Source of the DNA: Paenibacillus castaneae
GTDB taxonomy: Bacteria > Bacillota > Bacilli > Paenibacillales > Paenibacillaceae
DNA length: 64,000 bases
NCBI RefSeq assembly: GCF_002884445.1
Contig: NZ_KZ614144.1
Coordinates: 3,516,094 to 3,580,093, forward strand
Direction of reading: 5' to 3'
Of this stretch, positions 31,550 through 39,538 are shown piece by piece. How positions within the stretch are numbered: the stretch's first letter is position 1; each line of letters opens with the position of its first letter. The translations under genes were made by a program, and so were the position numbers. The notes under the pieces are model-generated. The model worked only from the letters and a program-made list of their open reading frames with translations. It was not told where the DNA came from and ran no database searches.

Positions 31550-33847
31550 TTAGCCTACCCCTTTCAACTGCAGTGCCTCATCATGCTTTCTTACCAAGTC
31601 TTTATACATGCCGTCCTTTGCCATTAGCTCATCATGTGTACCGGATTCTACAACCTTGCCAGCATCCATGACGATGAGATAATCGGCATTTCGAAGCGTG
31701 GATAAGCGATGGGCAATTGCAATAGTCGTTCTTCCACGGATCAAAGTTTCTAGCGCTTCTTGAATTTGAAGCTCTGTCTCGGTATCAAGAGATGCTGTAG
31801 CTTCGTCCAGAATGAGAATACGCGGATTGTGAAGAACGGCCCGAGCGATGGAAATCCGCTGCTTCTCTCCTCCGGATAAGTTATGGCCTCCAGTACCTAC
31901 AATCGTATCGTAGCCGTCCGGCAGCTTCTCAATAAAATCATGTGCATTGGCGATCTTCGCAGCCTGGACGATATCATCCACTGTACATTCTGGATTGGCA
32001 TACGCAATATTTTCCGCGATGGTTCCCATGAACACATAAACCTCTTGAGAAACAATTCCAATATTGTCTCTTAACGTACGGGTCGTTAGTTCCTTCACTC
32101 CAACACCGTCGATTTGAATTTCCCCAGCATTCACATCATAGAGTCGGGAGATGAGATTCACGAGCGTTGACTTGCCTGCACCGGAATGTCCCACTACCCC
32201 GATCATTTGACCGGGCTTAGCAGTCATCGTAACACCTTTCAAAATAGACTTGTTCGGCTCGTATCCGAAGGTGATATGGTTGACTTTAATCTCGCCCTTT
32301 ACCTTCTCAAGGTGAATCGCCCCTGGCTTCTCCGCCACCTCTGGCACAGCATCCTGAATTTCAAATATACGCTGAGCTGCCGACATGCAATAAGACCACC
32401 AGTTCACTATATTGTTCATGAATTGAACAGGCCCATATAACAAATAAATATAGTTGATGAAGGTCATGATTTTTCCGAAAGTGAAATCACCCTGCATCAC
32501 CTTCCAGCCGCCAAATGCCCATATAATAATGCCGCCGATCTGAGTCAGAATCGTCAAAATCGGAAATATAGTACTGCCTGTTTTATTAAAGGATTGCTCC
32601 GCTCCCGAGAAAGAACGATTGGCCTTGTCAAACCGCTTGATCTCCAGTTTTTCCTTGCCGAAGGCTTTGACGACACGCGTTCCGGTTACCGAGTCACTAA
32701 TAACGGCGTTCATTCGGCTTACGCCTCTATGCTTTCTCCAAGAAAGCCTCCACAATTTAGGGAAAGATACCCGCATGAGCAGCAGCACGAACGGCAGCGG
32801 CAAATAACAGATAAGGGTTAACTTCCAATCCAGATATAACAATATACCTGTAATTCCAATAATATTCATGAAATTAACGATGAAGTACGGAATGCCGTCT
32901 ACAAAAAAGTACTGCAGCTCTGCAGAGTCATTATTGACACGCGTCATAAGCTGACCGGTTTGTTTCTTCTGAAAAAAGCTGAGGGACAAGCGCTGCATCG
33001 CCTCAAAAACACTAGATTTCAGATCAAAAGCTACGTTCGCAGCCATCTTCGCATTAATGACCCCGAAGATTACCCCAAATACCATGGATAAGGTTCGGAA
33101 GATAACGATAAGAAGAATGACGAGCCCAATTTTCCCTGCAAAATTGCCCTTCTCTCCTAGCGCCTGATCAAATAATACGGTCCCTTGCAAATAAGGGATT
33201 ACAAGTCCGGTCGCAGAATTGAGAAACATGAACAATATAATGAAGGTAATCGACAGCTTATACTTTCCAGCATAAGACAGCAGCCTAGCAAACACCGCAT
33301 GCTTCTTCATGCATTTGGGACAAATTTTCCTGCCTTCCTCCGGATAAATCATCCCGCATTTGGGACAAGAAGAATGCTCTTGATCCTCCCTAAATTCCAA
33401 CGGATCAATGTCTTCGTTCTTCTTCAGCTTGTTGAAGAGCTCCGTCAGCTTTACCGCTTGTGCCATATGCCCATTCGTAAAGGCAGCAATAGCGCGTTCC
33501 TCCGTTGACTTCAACACAACTAAACCTGAAGCAACAAGATTTACGATGGAAATAGATTCGATCATCTCGATGCTTACTTTCTCAAATGTCCACTTGCTAT
33601 TCGTTGCTCCAGGTGGAAGCTTAAGACTCTTCTTTCTTCCGAAAGGGTTCATGAATCCTTTGAAGGTTTTGTGACGGACCACTTGATCACTTGTCGCGAT
33701 AAATAGATGCTCCCTGTCTAGAAGAAGATAAGACTCTGCGTAGCCTCCTTCTACATTCCGATCGCAGGGTAAAACGATGAGCACATTTTCCTGCAAACAG
33801 CCATTTTCTTGTAAAGCGCTTTCAATACCTGTAGGTATTTGAGGCAT
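31550..33847 (-). CDS. ABC exporter half-transporter with N-terminal PH-like domain and zinc ribbon
   Basis: A 765-aa type IV ABC exporter, first gene of the three-gene operon. The first 150 residues form a soluble beta-rich domain (YLLLDREHLFIATSDQ, IEMIESISIVNLVASG) resembling a PH-like fold. A zinc ribbon (CPKCGMIYPEEG...CPKC) spans about 163-182. The six-helix membrane domain lies at about 190-480. The nucleotide-binding domain has Walker A GHSGAGKST, signature LSGGEKQR, Walker B RILILDEATASLD and H-loop IAHRLS, all intact. It differs from its partner mainly in the N-terminal domain. The ATG follows CGGAGGG. Confidence 0.9.
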   Translation of the reverse strand: MPQIPTGIESALQENGCLQENVLIVLPCDRNVEGGYAESYLLLDREHLFIATSDQVVRHKTFKGFMNPFGRKKSLKLPPGATNSKWTFEKVSIEMIESISIVNLVASGLVVLKSTEERAIAAFTNGHMAQAVKLTELFNKLKKNEDIDPLEFREDQEHSSCPKCGMIYPEEGRKICPKCMKKHAVFARLLSYAGKYKLSITFIILFMFLNSATGLVIPYLQGTVLFDQALGEKGNFAGKIGLVILLIVIFRTLSMVFGVIFGVINAKMAANVAFDLKSSVFEAMQRLSLSFFQKKQTGQLMTRVNNDSAELQYFFVDGIPYFIVNFMNIIGITGILLYLDWKLTLICYLPLPFVLLLMRVSFPKLWRLSWRKHRGVSRMNAVISDSVTGTRVVKAFGKEKLEIKRFDKANRSFSGAEQSFNKTGSTIFPILTILTQIGGIIIWAFGGWKVMQGDFTFGKIMTFINYIYLLYGPVQFMNNIVNWWSYCMSAAQRIFEIQDAVPEVAEKPGAIHLEKVKGEIKVNHITFGYEPNKSILKGVTMTAKPGQMIGVVGHSGAGKSTLVNLISRLYDVNAGEIQIDGVGVKELTTRTLRDNIGIVSQEVYVFMGTIAENIAYANPECTVDDIVQAAKIANAHDFIEKLPDGYDTIVGTGGHNLSGGEKQRISIARAVLHNPRILILDEATASLDTETELQIQEALETLIRGRTTIAIAHRLSTLRNADYLIVMDAGKVVESGTHDELMAKDGMYKDLVRKHDEALQLKGVG

Positions 33848-34030
33848 ATTCCCTCCGAGATCAATTGTATTTGGATAATTTACCAGTTCTATTATTGTAA
33901 TCCAAGGAACACATAAATATAAAGGTAATTTTTTTTTATAGTTGTTCTTGGTTGTCGAAATTGATTTAGGGCAAGCAATGCTAGCTCCCTCTTATTGATG
34001 TTTCGCCTAGTCATCAGGCTATGTTACATC

Positions 34031-34153
34031 TCAATGTAGATTTTGGAACAAAGTATACCACCGCCCCATTTCCTTCGTACAGGATTGCAAATCGTATATT
34101 AGCTCTCGTTTATCACGATCGTCCAATACATCAGCAAGCCTCTTCAACTCCAT
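34031..34153 (-). CDS. Small LexA-controlled protein, 40 aa
   Basis: Function not recognised. The ATG at 34153 is preceded by AAGGA about 5 nt away, and the frame ends at TGA 34031-34033. The protein, starting MELKRLADVLDDRDKRELIY and ending GRWYTLFQNLH, is charged and helical, without a membrane segment. The open frame extends upstream to a GTG at 34192, but that lies between the -10 box and the expected transcription start, so it cannot be used from this promoter. The promoter holds a LexA box, implying induction by DNA damage. Apart from this gene, its promoter and the neighbouring terminator, the gap 33848-34332 shows nothing else. Confidence 0.55.
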   Translation of the reverse strand: MELKRLADVLDDRDKRELIYDLQSCTKEMGRWYTLFQNLH

Positions 34154-34195
34154 TATATCCTTATGCAAATCATCGCCGAACCCAGATGTCACCTA

Positions 34196-34224
34196 ATTAT
34201 AGAACAAACGTTCGCAAACATCAA
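34196..34224 (-). promoter_or_regulatory. Promoter with embedded LexA (SOS) box
   Basis: On the minus strand -35 TTGATG (34219-34224) and -10 TATAAT (34196-34201) are spaced exactly 17 bp. The spacer holds CGAACGTTTGTTCT (34201-34214), one base off the Gram-positive LexA consensus CGAAC-N4-GTTCG. A repressor bound there would block RNA polymerase directly. Transcription would start near 34189. Confidence 0.7.
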
Positions 34225-34247
34225 TTATCAACTATGGAAATAATCAC

Positions 34248-34283
34248 AAAAAAAAAGTATCTGATCTCCAAGATCAAATACTT
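34248..34283 (-). terminator. Rho-independent terminator
   Basis: On the minus strand AAGTATTTGATCTTGGAGATCAGATACTT forms a hairpin (written as two arms of about 13 nt) followed by nine T. It ends the stalk-domain gene transcript just before the LexA-box promoter. Confidence 0.88.
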
Positions 34284-34332
34284 TATACTTCAGAATGGTT
34301 TTATCTAATTAATGTAATCTTCAATAGATAAC

Positions 34333-35169
34333 TTAATAAGCCTCATAAAAAACCCATTGAATGGATGCTATACGCCAGCCGTTCGCCGTTTGAACCAGCG
34401 TACCGTGTTCATCCAGAGAACCGGAGGCACCAAGCGGCCCGTTACTAATAGGAATGCTTCGTGAAAGCAGCATGGTGTGGTCATTTACATACGTGTAATT
34501 GGGATACTTGGCATCCTTAAACGATCGGAAGGAAGGATCTTTAAACCTATTGGACTGACCTGGTTTATACTGATTAAGGCCGCCATCACGGATGATCAAA
34601 TTAATATATTCATCTGTGAAATAGGGACGAAGATACTCCCGTTTTTGTTTAATAGCAGATAAATCATGAGCTAGCTCGGCATGGTTAAGCAATTTAATAG
34701 CTTCCTCGATCGATAACGGTGGTTTAACCTCAATTATCACTTCTACCTTAGAACGCGTATCTCGGACATAAATGTATCGAGCTTTTGGTGCCACGTTTAT
34801 TTCCATTCCCATAGTCTCAGCAACAAAACGAAGCGGTACAAAGGTTGTCCCTTTATCTACGATTGCCGCTGCATCCAGCATCTGTAATTGCCCGTTTACC
34901 TGTACCTGCTTGGAGTTGGTCTGCAGCATAATTTGCGTATCGTCTCGTGTAATGGCGATACGGTTATCAGCTTGATTCCACTGTACCTGCGCACCTATTG
35001 CTTCTGTGATGGCTCGAATGGGTACGAGTGTGCGGCCGTTTACAACTTTATTATGATCAATACTAATTAGGACATTTCGATATGGTTCGGTCTCCTCCGC
35101 TTGCGCTTGCGTTGGGATTTGAGCGAAAACCAGCAGCGCAGCGATAAATATCAACCACTTCTTTTTCAT
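34333..35169 (-). CDS. Secreted stalk-domain (copper amine oxidase N-terminal) protein
   Basis: A 278-aa protein with a signal peptide (residues 1-24, ending QAQA-EE). Two stalk repeats follow: the first around residues 38-72 (NGRTLVPIRAITEAIGAQVQW) and the second around 80-128 (VDKGTTFVPLRFVAETMG). The C-terminal half (150-278) is a separate domain with HAELAHDLSAIKQKREYL and a beta-rich end, resembling a cystatin/NTF2-like fold. Probably an extracellular or cell-wall protein of unknown task. The ATG has an AAAGGATGG site. Confidence 0.85.
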   Translation of the reverse strand: MKKKWLIFIAALLVFAQIPTQAQAEETEPYRNVLISIDHNKVVNGRTLVPIRAITEAIGAQVQWNQADNRIAITRDDTQIMLQTNSKQVQVNGQLQMLDAAAIVDKGTTFVPLRFVAETMGMEINVAPKARYIYVRDTRSKVEVIIEVKPPLSIEEAIKLLNHAELAHDLSAIKQKREYLRPYFTDEYINLIIRDGGLNQYKPGQSNRFKDPSFRSFKDAKYPNYTYVNDHTMLLSRSIPISNGPLGASGSLDEHGTLVQTANGWRIASIQWVFYEAY

Positions 35170-35224
35170 TAATGACCATCCTTTCAGATGACTAAATCAA
35201 TGTACGATAGTCAAAGTACATCGT

Positions 35225-35821
35225 TTATTTGTTCTCAAACACCGAATTTATTATTTCTCTATCATAATCTAGTATCCAATCATTATATTTTAGAAATAAT
35301 TGTTGCAACGCATCTTTAGAATTAGAGACTACATCAAGGCCTCTACTATCATAAAAATGAAAAATGGTATGTTTCGTTTTGTTGATGATAAAAATGTTAT
35401 AGTCCGAATGGAGAAAAGTGATATATCTTATTTCTGAAACTTTACACATCAGAACAAAACGATAGGATTCCCAACCTACGTAATCTTCGTCTGACTGCAT
35501 TATACTTTTACAACTTAGATTTCGCAAAATATTTTTGTCTTTTACTCCATTTCTGAATACTTTTAATTTATGAGTTTTATTATGCTTTCGCTTAATGTCT
35601 AAGTAAAGAATAATATAAATGTCATCATTTTCGTAATGTGTTGCTTTGAACAATTGAGTAGACCGATAATGGACTTGTTCTCTGTATCTCTCATCAGAAA
35701 CATAGGGATCGGTATCACCTATCTCAAACCGAATTCCTATATCAGCATTATAAAATAAAGGTGATTCGATTTTCAAATCCGGAAATTCATCATTAAGATA
35801 CTTATCAATAGGTAATTCCAT
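35225..35821 (-). CDS. DUF3885-family protein
   Basis: A 198-aa cytosolic protein that fits the DUF3885 family of Firmicutes. Typical segments are SPLFYNADIGIRFEIGD near the N-terminus, RSTQLFKATHYENDDIYIIL in the middle, and the closing SDYNIFIINKTK...FYDSRGLDVV. No signal peptide or catalytic motif. Members are often found near toxin-immunity or phage-related loci, but nothing of that kind is adjacent here. It is AT-rich relative to its neighbours. The ribosome-binding site is weak. Confidence 0.75.
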   Translation of the reverse strand: MELPIDKYLNDEFPDLKIESPLFYNADIGIRFEIGDTDPYVSDERYREQVHYRSTQLFKATHYENDDIYIILYLDIKRKHNKTHKLKVFRNGVKDKNILRNLSCKSIMQSDEDYVGWESYRFVLMCKVSEIRYITFLHSDYNIFIINKTKHTIFHFYDSRGLDVVSNSKDALQQLFLKYNDWILDYDREIINSVFENK

Positions 35822-35857
35822 CTAATTATCCCGCTTTCGTTTTATCCATCAGATAAG

Positions 35858-36283
35858 CTAATCTATGAACTCCCACTCCGGATTCCAAGCCACTTCCCAT
35901 AAATGGCCGTCTGGGTCTTGGAAATAACCGGAATATCCGCCCCAAAAAGTGTCGTGTCCCGGGATTGTTATAACAGCACCCGCACTCTCAGCCTGTTCCA
36001 GAACCTGGTCAACTTCTGCTTTACTGCCTACATTATGACCCAGAGTAAATTCGGTAGGGCTTGGGCTCGTCTTATTAAGCTTAGTATCATAAGCGATATC
36101 CTTGCGATTCCATATAGCTAGCTTCAAGCCTGCTTGCAATTCAAAAAAAGCAACCGCTCCATGCTCAAACTCTTGGCCTACTATGCCGTCTGTGGGCAAT
36201 CCCAATCCATCCCGATAGAACTGAAGCGATCTTTCCAAATCATCTACTCCCAATGTAATGAGCGTAATTCGTGGTCTCATCAT
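35858..36283 (-). CDS. VOC-superfamily (glyoxalase-like) protein
   Basis: A 141-aa protein with two beta-alpha-beta-beta-beta units of the vicinal-oxygen-chelate fold. Metal-ligand candidates are in ITLITLGVDDLERSLQFYRD at the start and in FQDPDGHLWEVAWNPEW at the end. The family includes glyoxalase I, fosfomycin-inactivating enzymes and dioxygenases; the substrate cannot be told. The ATG follows GGGGAGG. Monocistronic. Confidence 0.9.
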   Translation of the reverse strand: MMRPRITLITLGVDDLERSLQFYRDGLGLPTDGIVGQEFEHGAVAFFELQAGLKLAIWNRKDIAYDTKLNKTSPSPTEFTLGHNVGSKAEVDQVLEQAESAGAVITIPGHDTFWGGYSGYFQDPDGHLWEVAWNPEWEFID

Positions 36284-36381
36284 AATACCTCCCCTCTAGA
36301 AAATGTCATCTCACTTCAATTTCGACAACTAACAAATAATTCCTCTGCATCAATTGGAATCTTATGCTATTGCAAAGCAAG

Positions 36382-36411
36382 AAGACTAATCCCCATTCGG
36401 AAACTAGTCTT
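36382..36411 (-). terminator. Likely terminator after the BNR-repeat protein gene
   Basis: A 13-bp stem (with G-T pairs) AAGACTAGTTTCC / GGGGATTAGTCTT with a 4-nt loop lies just past the stop at 36428. The following tract is only moderately T-rich (CTTGCTTTG). Confidence 0.55.
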
Positions 36412-36427
36412 AATGGATATTATTCAA

Positions 36428-37561
36428 TTAGTTGTTAAGGCTAGGAATGCTAATTTTCTTTGACCATGTCTTACCGCCATCCGTTGTTCTATAAATTGCA
36501 GGATCTATTAAGCTTGTATCCGCCATCCAGCCGTTTTCCTTGCTTGTAAATGAAATCACACTCTGATAGCCTTTAATACTCGGAAGATTGGTCCAAGATT
36601 TACCTGCATCGAGTGAACGACCTACTCCAATACTTTCACCTGCAGGGGAGAATCCACCAAGAATAGCCGCTCCTTCCACTAGTACCATATTGCTAGGATG
36701 ACCACCCGGTGAAGCAGGACCTTCCTGCACAACTCCTACAGCTTGGCCCGGTGCCTCGCCGCCTCCTGCTGTATCTTGATCAATCACTTTCTGCCAGCTT
36801 GATCCATTATCAGACGAAGCATATAGGGAATAGGATTGCTGTGACATACCTGCGCCACCATTTAATTCTACCCATACCTGACTGCCTTTTGTGTAAATCT
36901 GTCCGCCGCTTATCTCACTTGATTTCACGTTCAACTTCGATGACCAAGTCTCGCCGCCATCCGTTGTTCTAAACAATTTATAGCCATATCTAGGTACTAT
37001 AATAAGTGCCCAGCCATGCTTCACATCCGTAAATTCCGCGTAACGAGTATTAGCAGGTGTATTAATTTTCGTCCAAGTCATCCCACCATCGGCTGTTTTA
37101 TAGGCAAAAGCTCTTGTATATCCGAAGCCGTTTTTTGTATCTGCAAAATGGATCCGCTCTAAGGCAATTGAACCGGTTCCTATTTTTGTAAAGCTTTTTC
37201 CACCGTCTGTCGAATGAATAAGCGCATTCGTTCCCGCACTTGAAGACTTCGCCAATGCCCATCCCGTTGTATTGGATATGAAATCAAGCTGTGTAAACTG
37301 CCAGGTTCCCTTGTAGATCGACTGCCAGGATGACCCAGCGTCCGAAGTTCCAATTAGGAATCCGTTTCCTGCAGCCCGTCCGGTTGTCTTGGTTAAAAAC
37401 TGAATATTGCTGAAATGGTAAGCAGAATCACCAGCCGGAGTTCCATTGAAAAGCCCCTTAGCTGCCGAGCCTTCATCCGCCTGCGTAAACGGTGCTATCG
37501 CGGTAAGCCCAATAATCAGCGCCGCAGCTGCAAGCCCGCTCTTAAGTTTCAATGATTTCAT
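36428..37561 (-). CDS. Exported BNR/YCF48-like beta-propeller protein
   Basis: A 377-aa secreted protein. The signal peptide (about residues 1-28, LAAAALIIGLTAIAPFTQA) precedes a predicted beta-propeller built from repeats of the type TTDGGKTW / STDGGKSF / TADGGMTWTKI, at least six copies, as in BNR-repeat and YCF48-like proteins. Such propellers bind partner proteins or glycans; sialidase-specific catalytic residues are not evident. The ATG at 37561 is 8 nt from GGAGGG and is preferred over a GTG at 37570 that abuts it. Monocistronic, between the VOC gene and the SgrR-type regulator gene. Confidence 0.82.
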   Translation of the reverse strand: MKSLKLKSGLAAAALIIGLTAIAPFTQADEGSAAKGLFNGTPAGDSAYHFSNIQFLTKTTGRAAGNGFLIGTSDAGSSWQSIYKGTWQFTQLDFISNTTGWALAKSSSAGTNALIHSTDGGKSFTKIGTGSIALERIHFADTKNGFGYTRAFAYKTADGGMTWTKINTPANTRYAEFTDVKHGWALIIVPRYGYKLFRTTDGGETWSSKLNVKSSEISGGQIYTKGSQVWVELNGGAGMSQQSYSLYASSDNGSSWQKVIDQDTAGGGEAPGQAVGVVQEGPASPGGHPSNMVLVEGAAILGGFSPAGESIGVGRSLDAGKSWTNLPSIKGYQSVISFTSKENGWMADTSLIDPAIYRTTDGGKTWSKKISIPSLNN

Positions 37562-37636
37562 TCTCTTCACCCTCCTGCCTCTAAGCTGTAATAAAACTGC
37601 ATATGAGAAAATACCCTTTTTGGATCCATATGAATC

Positions 37637-39424
37637 TTAAGGGCGCACCCACACATTCTTATAATTAATTTTCCCCCATGCATTCATTGTAATACCGTCT
37701 AGTGATCGGTGATGACCCACTACTTGTAAATTATGATGGAGGAACAGCAGGCTATAGCTGCTTTTTAATTGTTCTTGCACTTCTGTCAGAATGGCCATTC
37801 TGTTACTAGCGTCTGCAATTCGTAAACAGTAAGAAATTCTTTCATCCAATGCTTTCTTCTGATCAGCACTTAGATGATTTCGTATATAGCCATTGCTGTC
37901 TCTGTACATCTCAATAAGTGTAATATCTGGCTGCTCGCCTAATACCTCCCCAGCCAAAATCATATCCGCCTCCATCCTATTTTCTATTCTAGATAATTGT
38001 TCAATTGGAAGAACAACAATCTCAATTCGTAATCCCAACTTCTCACAAGCCTCTCGCACCCAAATCGCATTTTCCTCGTTGCTTCGCATTTCGTACGTAT
38101 ATAAGGTAAGCGTTTCTCCTGCGTAGGCTGAAGACGTAATCAGATGCCTTGCTAAGTCCAGTCGATCCTTATCTCTTTGATCAGTTCCATGCTCCACGTG
38201 CTCATTAATGGATGGAATAAACCCATTGGAAGGCTGCTGCCTAATACCTCCGAGCTCCTCAATCATGCGCTCCCGGTCAATGCCGAGATGAATTGCACGC
38301 CTTATTCTTTCATCCTGCAGTATATTGTTTTTCCGCCTGTTTATGCTTAAATAAACACTCCCCTGTTCCAATTGAGACAAGGTTGGGTTAATCCCATTAT
38401 CCATTTGTCCTTCCGAATAAAGTAGCTGCACATCCTTATCTGGTGTCACAGCAAACATCTCGCCATCATAATTAGGCCATACCCACATTTCAATTCGATC
38501 CAAATACGGTCGACCGTCGAAATAATACTCGTTAGCCTCCAGGGTGAGCATCGAATCGTTATTTTTCACAATTTGAAAAGGGCCAGTCCCGATTGGCATA
38601 GCGTTATTCTCACCTGTCCAGCCCTCTGGTACGATGGAATATCGCTCGGTACAAATAAGATTCGGAAAAATCCGGTTTGACTCCGTCAGTTGAAATGTGA
38701 TGCCGAGTTTGCTGGAAACATACAAATTTCTAATAATAGATTTCATCCAACCAGAAGATGACTCTAATAAGATTCGGTTAAAGGTATAAACGATGTCCTG
38801 TGCCGATAAGAGCTTTCCATTATGAAACCGAACTCCTTTTCGCAAATAAAAGGTCCACTCCGTATAATCATCATTCGCCTCCCAGAGATGTGCCAGCTGA
38901 GGACGAAGCTGTTGATCCTGCTGTGAATAATCAACTAGCGTGTTCATCACCTGTTTGATCCAATGCGCCTCAGTCCGACGATGAACATGGGCCGGATCCA
39001 AATGGTATACCGGGCGATAGAAGGGAAATCGCAAAATATCCTTCTCTTGTTTATCCGTTGAGACACCGAATTTCTCCGTAAGCCAAGCCGCAAATTGTTC
39101 TCTTAGTGGTGCTTGCTCCTCTAAAGAGCCCAGCAGCTGCCATGCTTCTCGAATATTTTCGCGTAATACAAGGTTTTGTGCCCTTTTGAACAGCAGTTCT
39201 CTCCGCGATATTAAAAAGGTGAGCTCGGATTGATGTCCTCTCCCTCTGCCCGACGTCCAATCAATATAACCTTCCGCACAAAGTTTTTTCAGAACAAGCT
39301 GTGCATTTCTGCGCGTACATCGTAATACATCTGCAAGCTGGTCGATCGGCAGCTTGAAGGGCTGCCGATCTGGAATGGATGAGTAGCGGTCCCTAAGCCG
39401 CTCGTAATATACCTCATTATCCAT
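37637..39424 (-). CDS. SgrR-type transcriptional regulator (HTH plus solute-binding domain)
   Basis: A 595-aa protein fusing an N-terminal SgrR-like winged helix (about residues 1-110; PIDQLADVLRCTRRNAQLVLKK is the recognition part) to a family 5 extracellular-solute-binding domain used as a sensor (about 150-590; WTFYLRKGVRFHNGKLLSAQ and IGTGPFQIVKN are diagnostic). In E. coli, SgrR responds to sugar-phosphate stress and activates sgrS and the MFS exporter setA. Here the gene is divergent from an MFS transporter gene, with 114 bp between. It has no signal peptide, as expected for an intracellular sensor. The ligand is unknown. Confidence 0.9.
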   Translation of the reverse strand: MDNEVYYERLRDRYSSIPDRQPFKLPIDQLADVLRCTRRNAQLVLKKLCAEGYIDWTSGRGRGHQSELTFLISRRELLFKRAQNLVLRENIREAWQLLGSLEEQAPLREQFAAWLTEKFGVSTDKQEKDILRFPFYRPVYHLDPAHVHRRTEAHWIKQVMNTLVDYSQQDQQLRPQLAHLWEANDDYTEWTFYLRKGVRFHNGKLLSAQDIVYTFNRILLESSSGWMKSIIRNLYVSSKLGITFQLTESNRIFPNLICTERYSIVPEGWTGENNAMPIGTGPFQIVKNNDSMLTLEANEYYFDGRPYLDRIEMWVWPNYDGEMFAVTPDKDVQLLYSEGQMDNGINPTLSQLEQGSVYLSINRRKNNILQDERIRRAIHLGIDRERMIEELGGIRQQPSNGFIPSINEHVEHGTDQRDKDRLDLARHLITSSAYAGETLTLYTYEMRSNEENAIWVREACEKLGLRIEIVVLPIEQLSRIENRMEADMILAGEVLGEQPDITLIEMYRDSNGYIRNHLSADQKKALDERISYCLRIADASNRMAILTEVQEQLKSSYSLLFLHHNLQVVGHHRSLDGITMNAWGKINYKNVWVRP

Positions 39425-39538
39425 GCCCTCTCTCCTTTCCTAAAAGGTGAAATAGGTTCAAAGCTTATTTCGCTTTTTATTCTTCTTTTGCAAAAGTATA
39501 ATGATCTTCATTACAAACGTAAAGAGGAGAACTACATC

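Noticed and set aside
28731..33847. Naming the ABC pair a cyanophycin system
   Set aside because: No cyanophycin synthetase or cyanophycinase gene is in the window; the label comes only from distant homologues.
34192..34192. GTG at 34192 as the start of the LexA-controlled small gene
   Set aside because: It lies between the -10 box and the expected transcription start, so the message would not contain it.
34021..34308. Plus-strand frame of about 95 codons
   Set aside because: It runs across the minus-strand terminator, LexA-box promoter and small gene, and has no ribosome-binding site.
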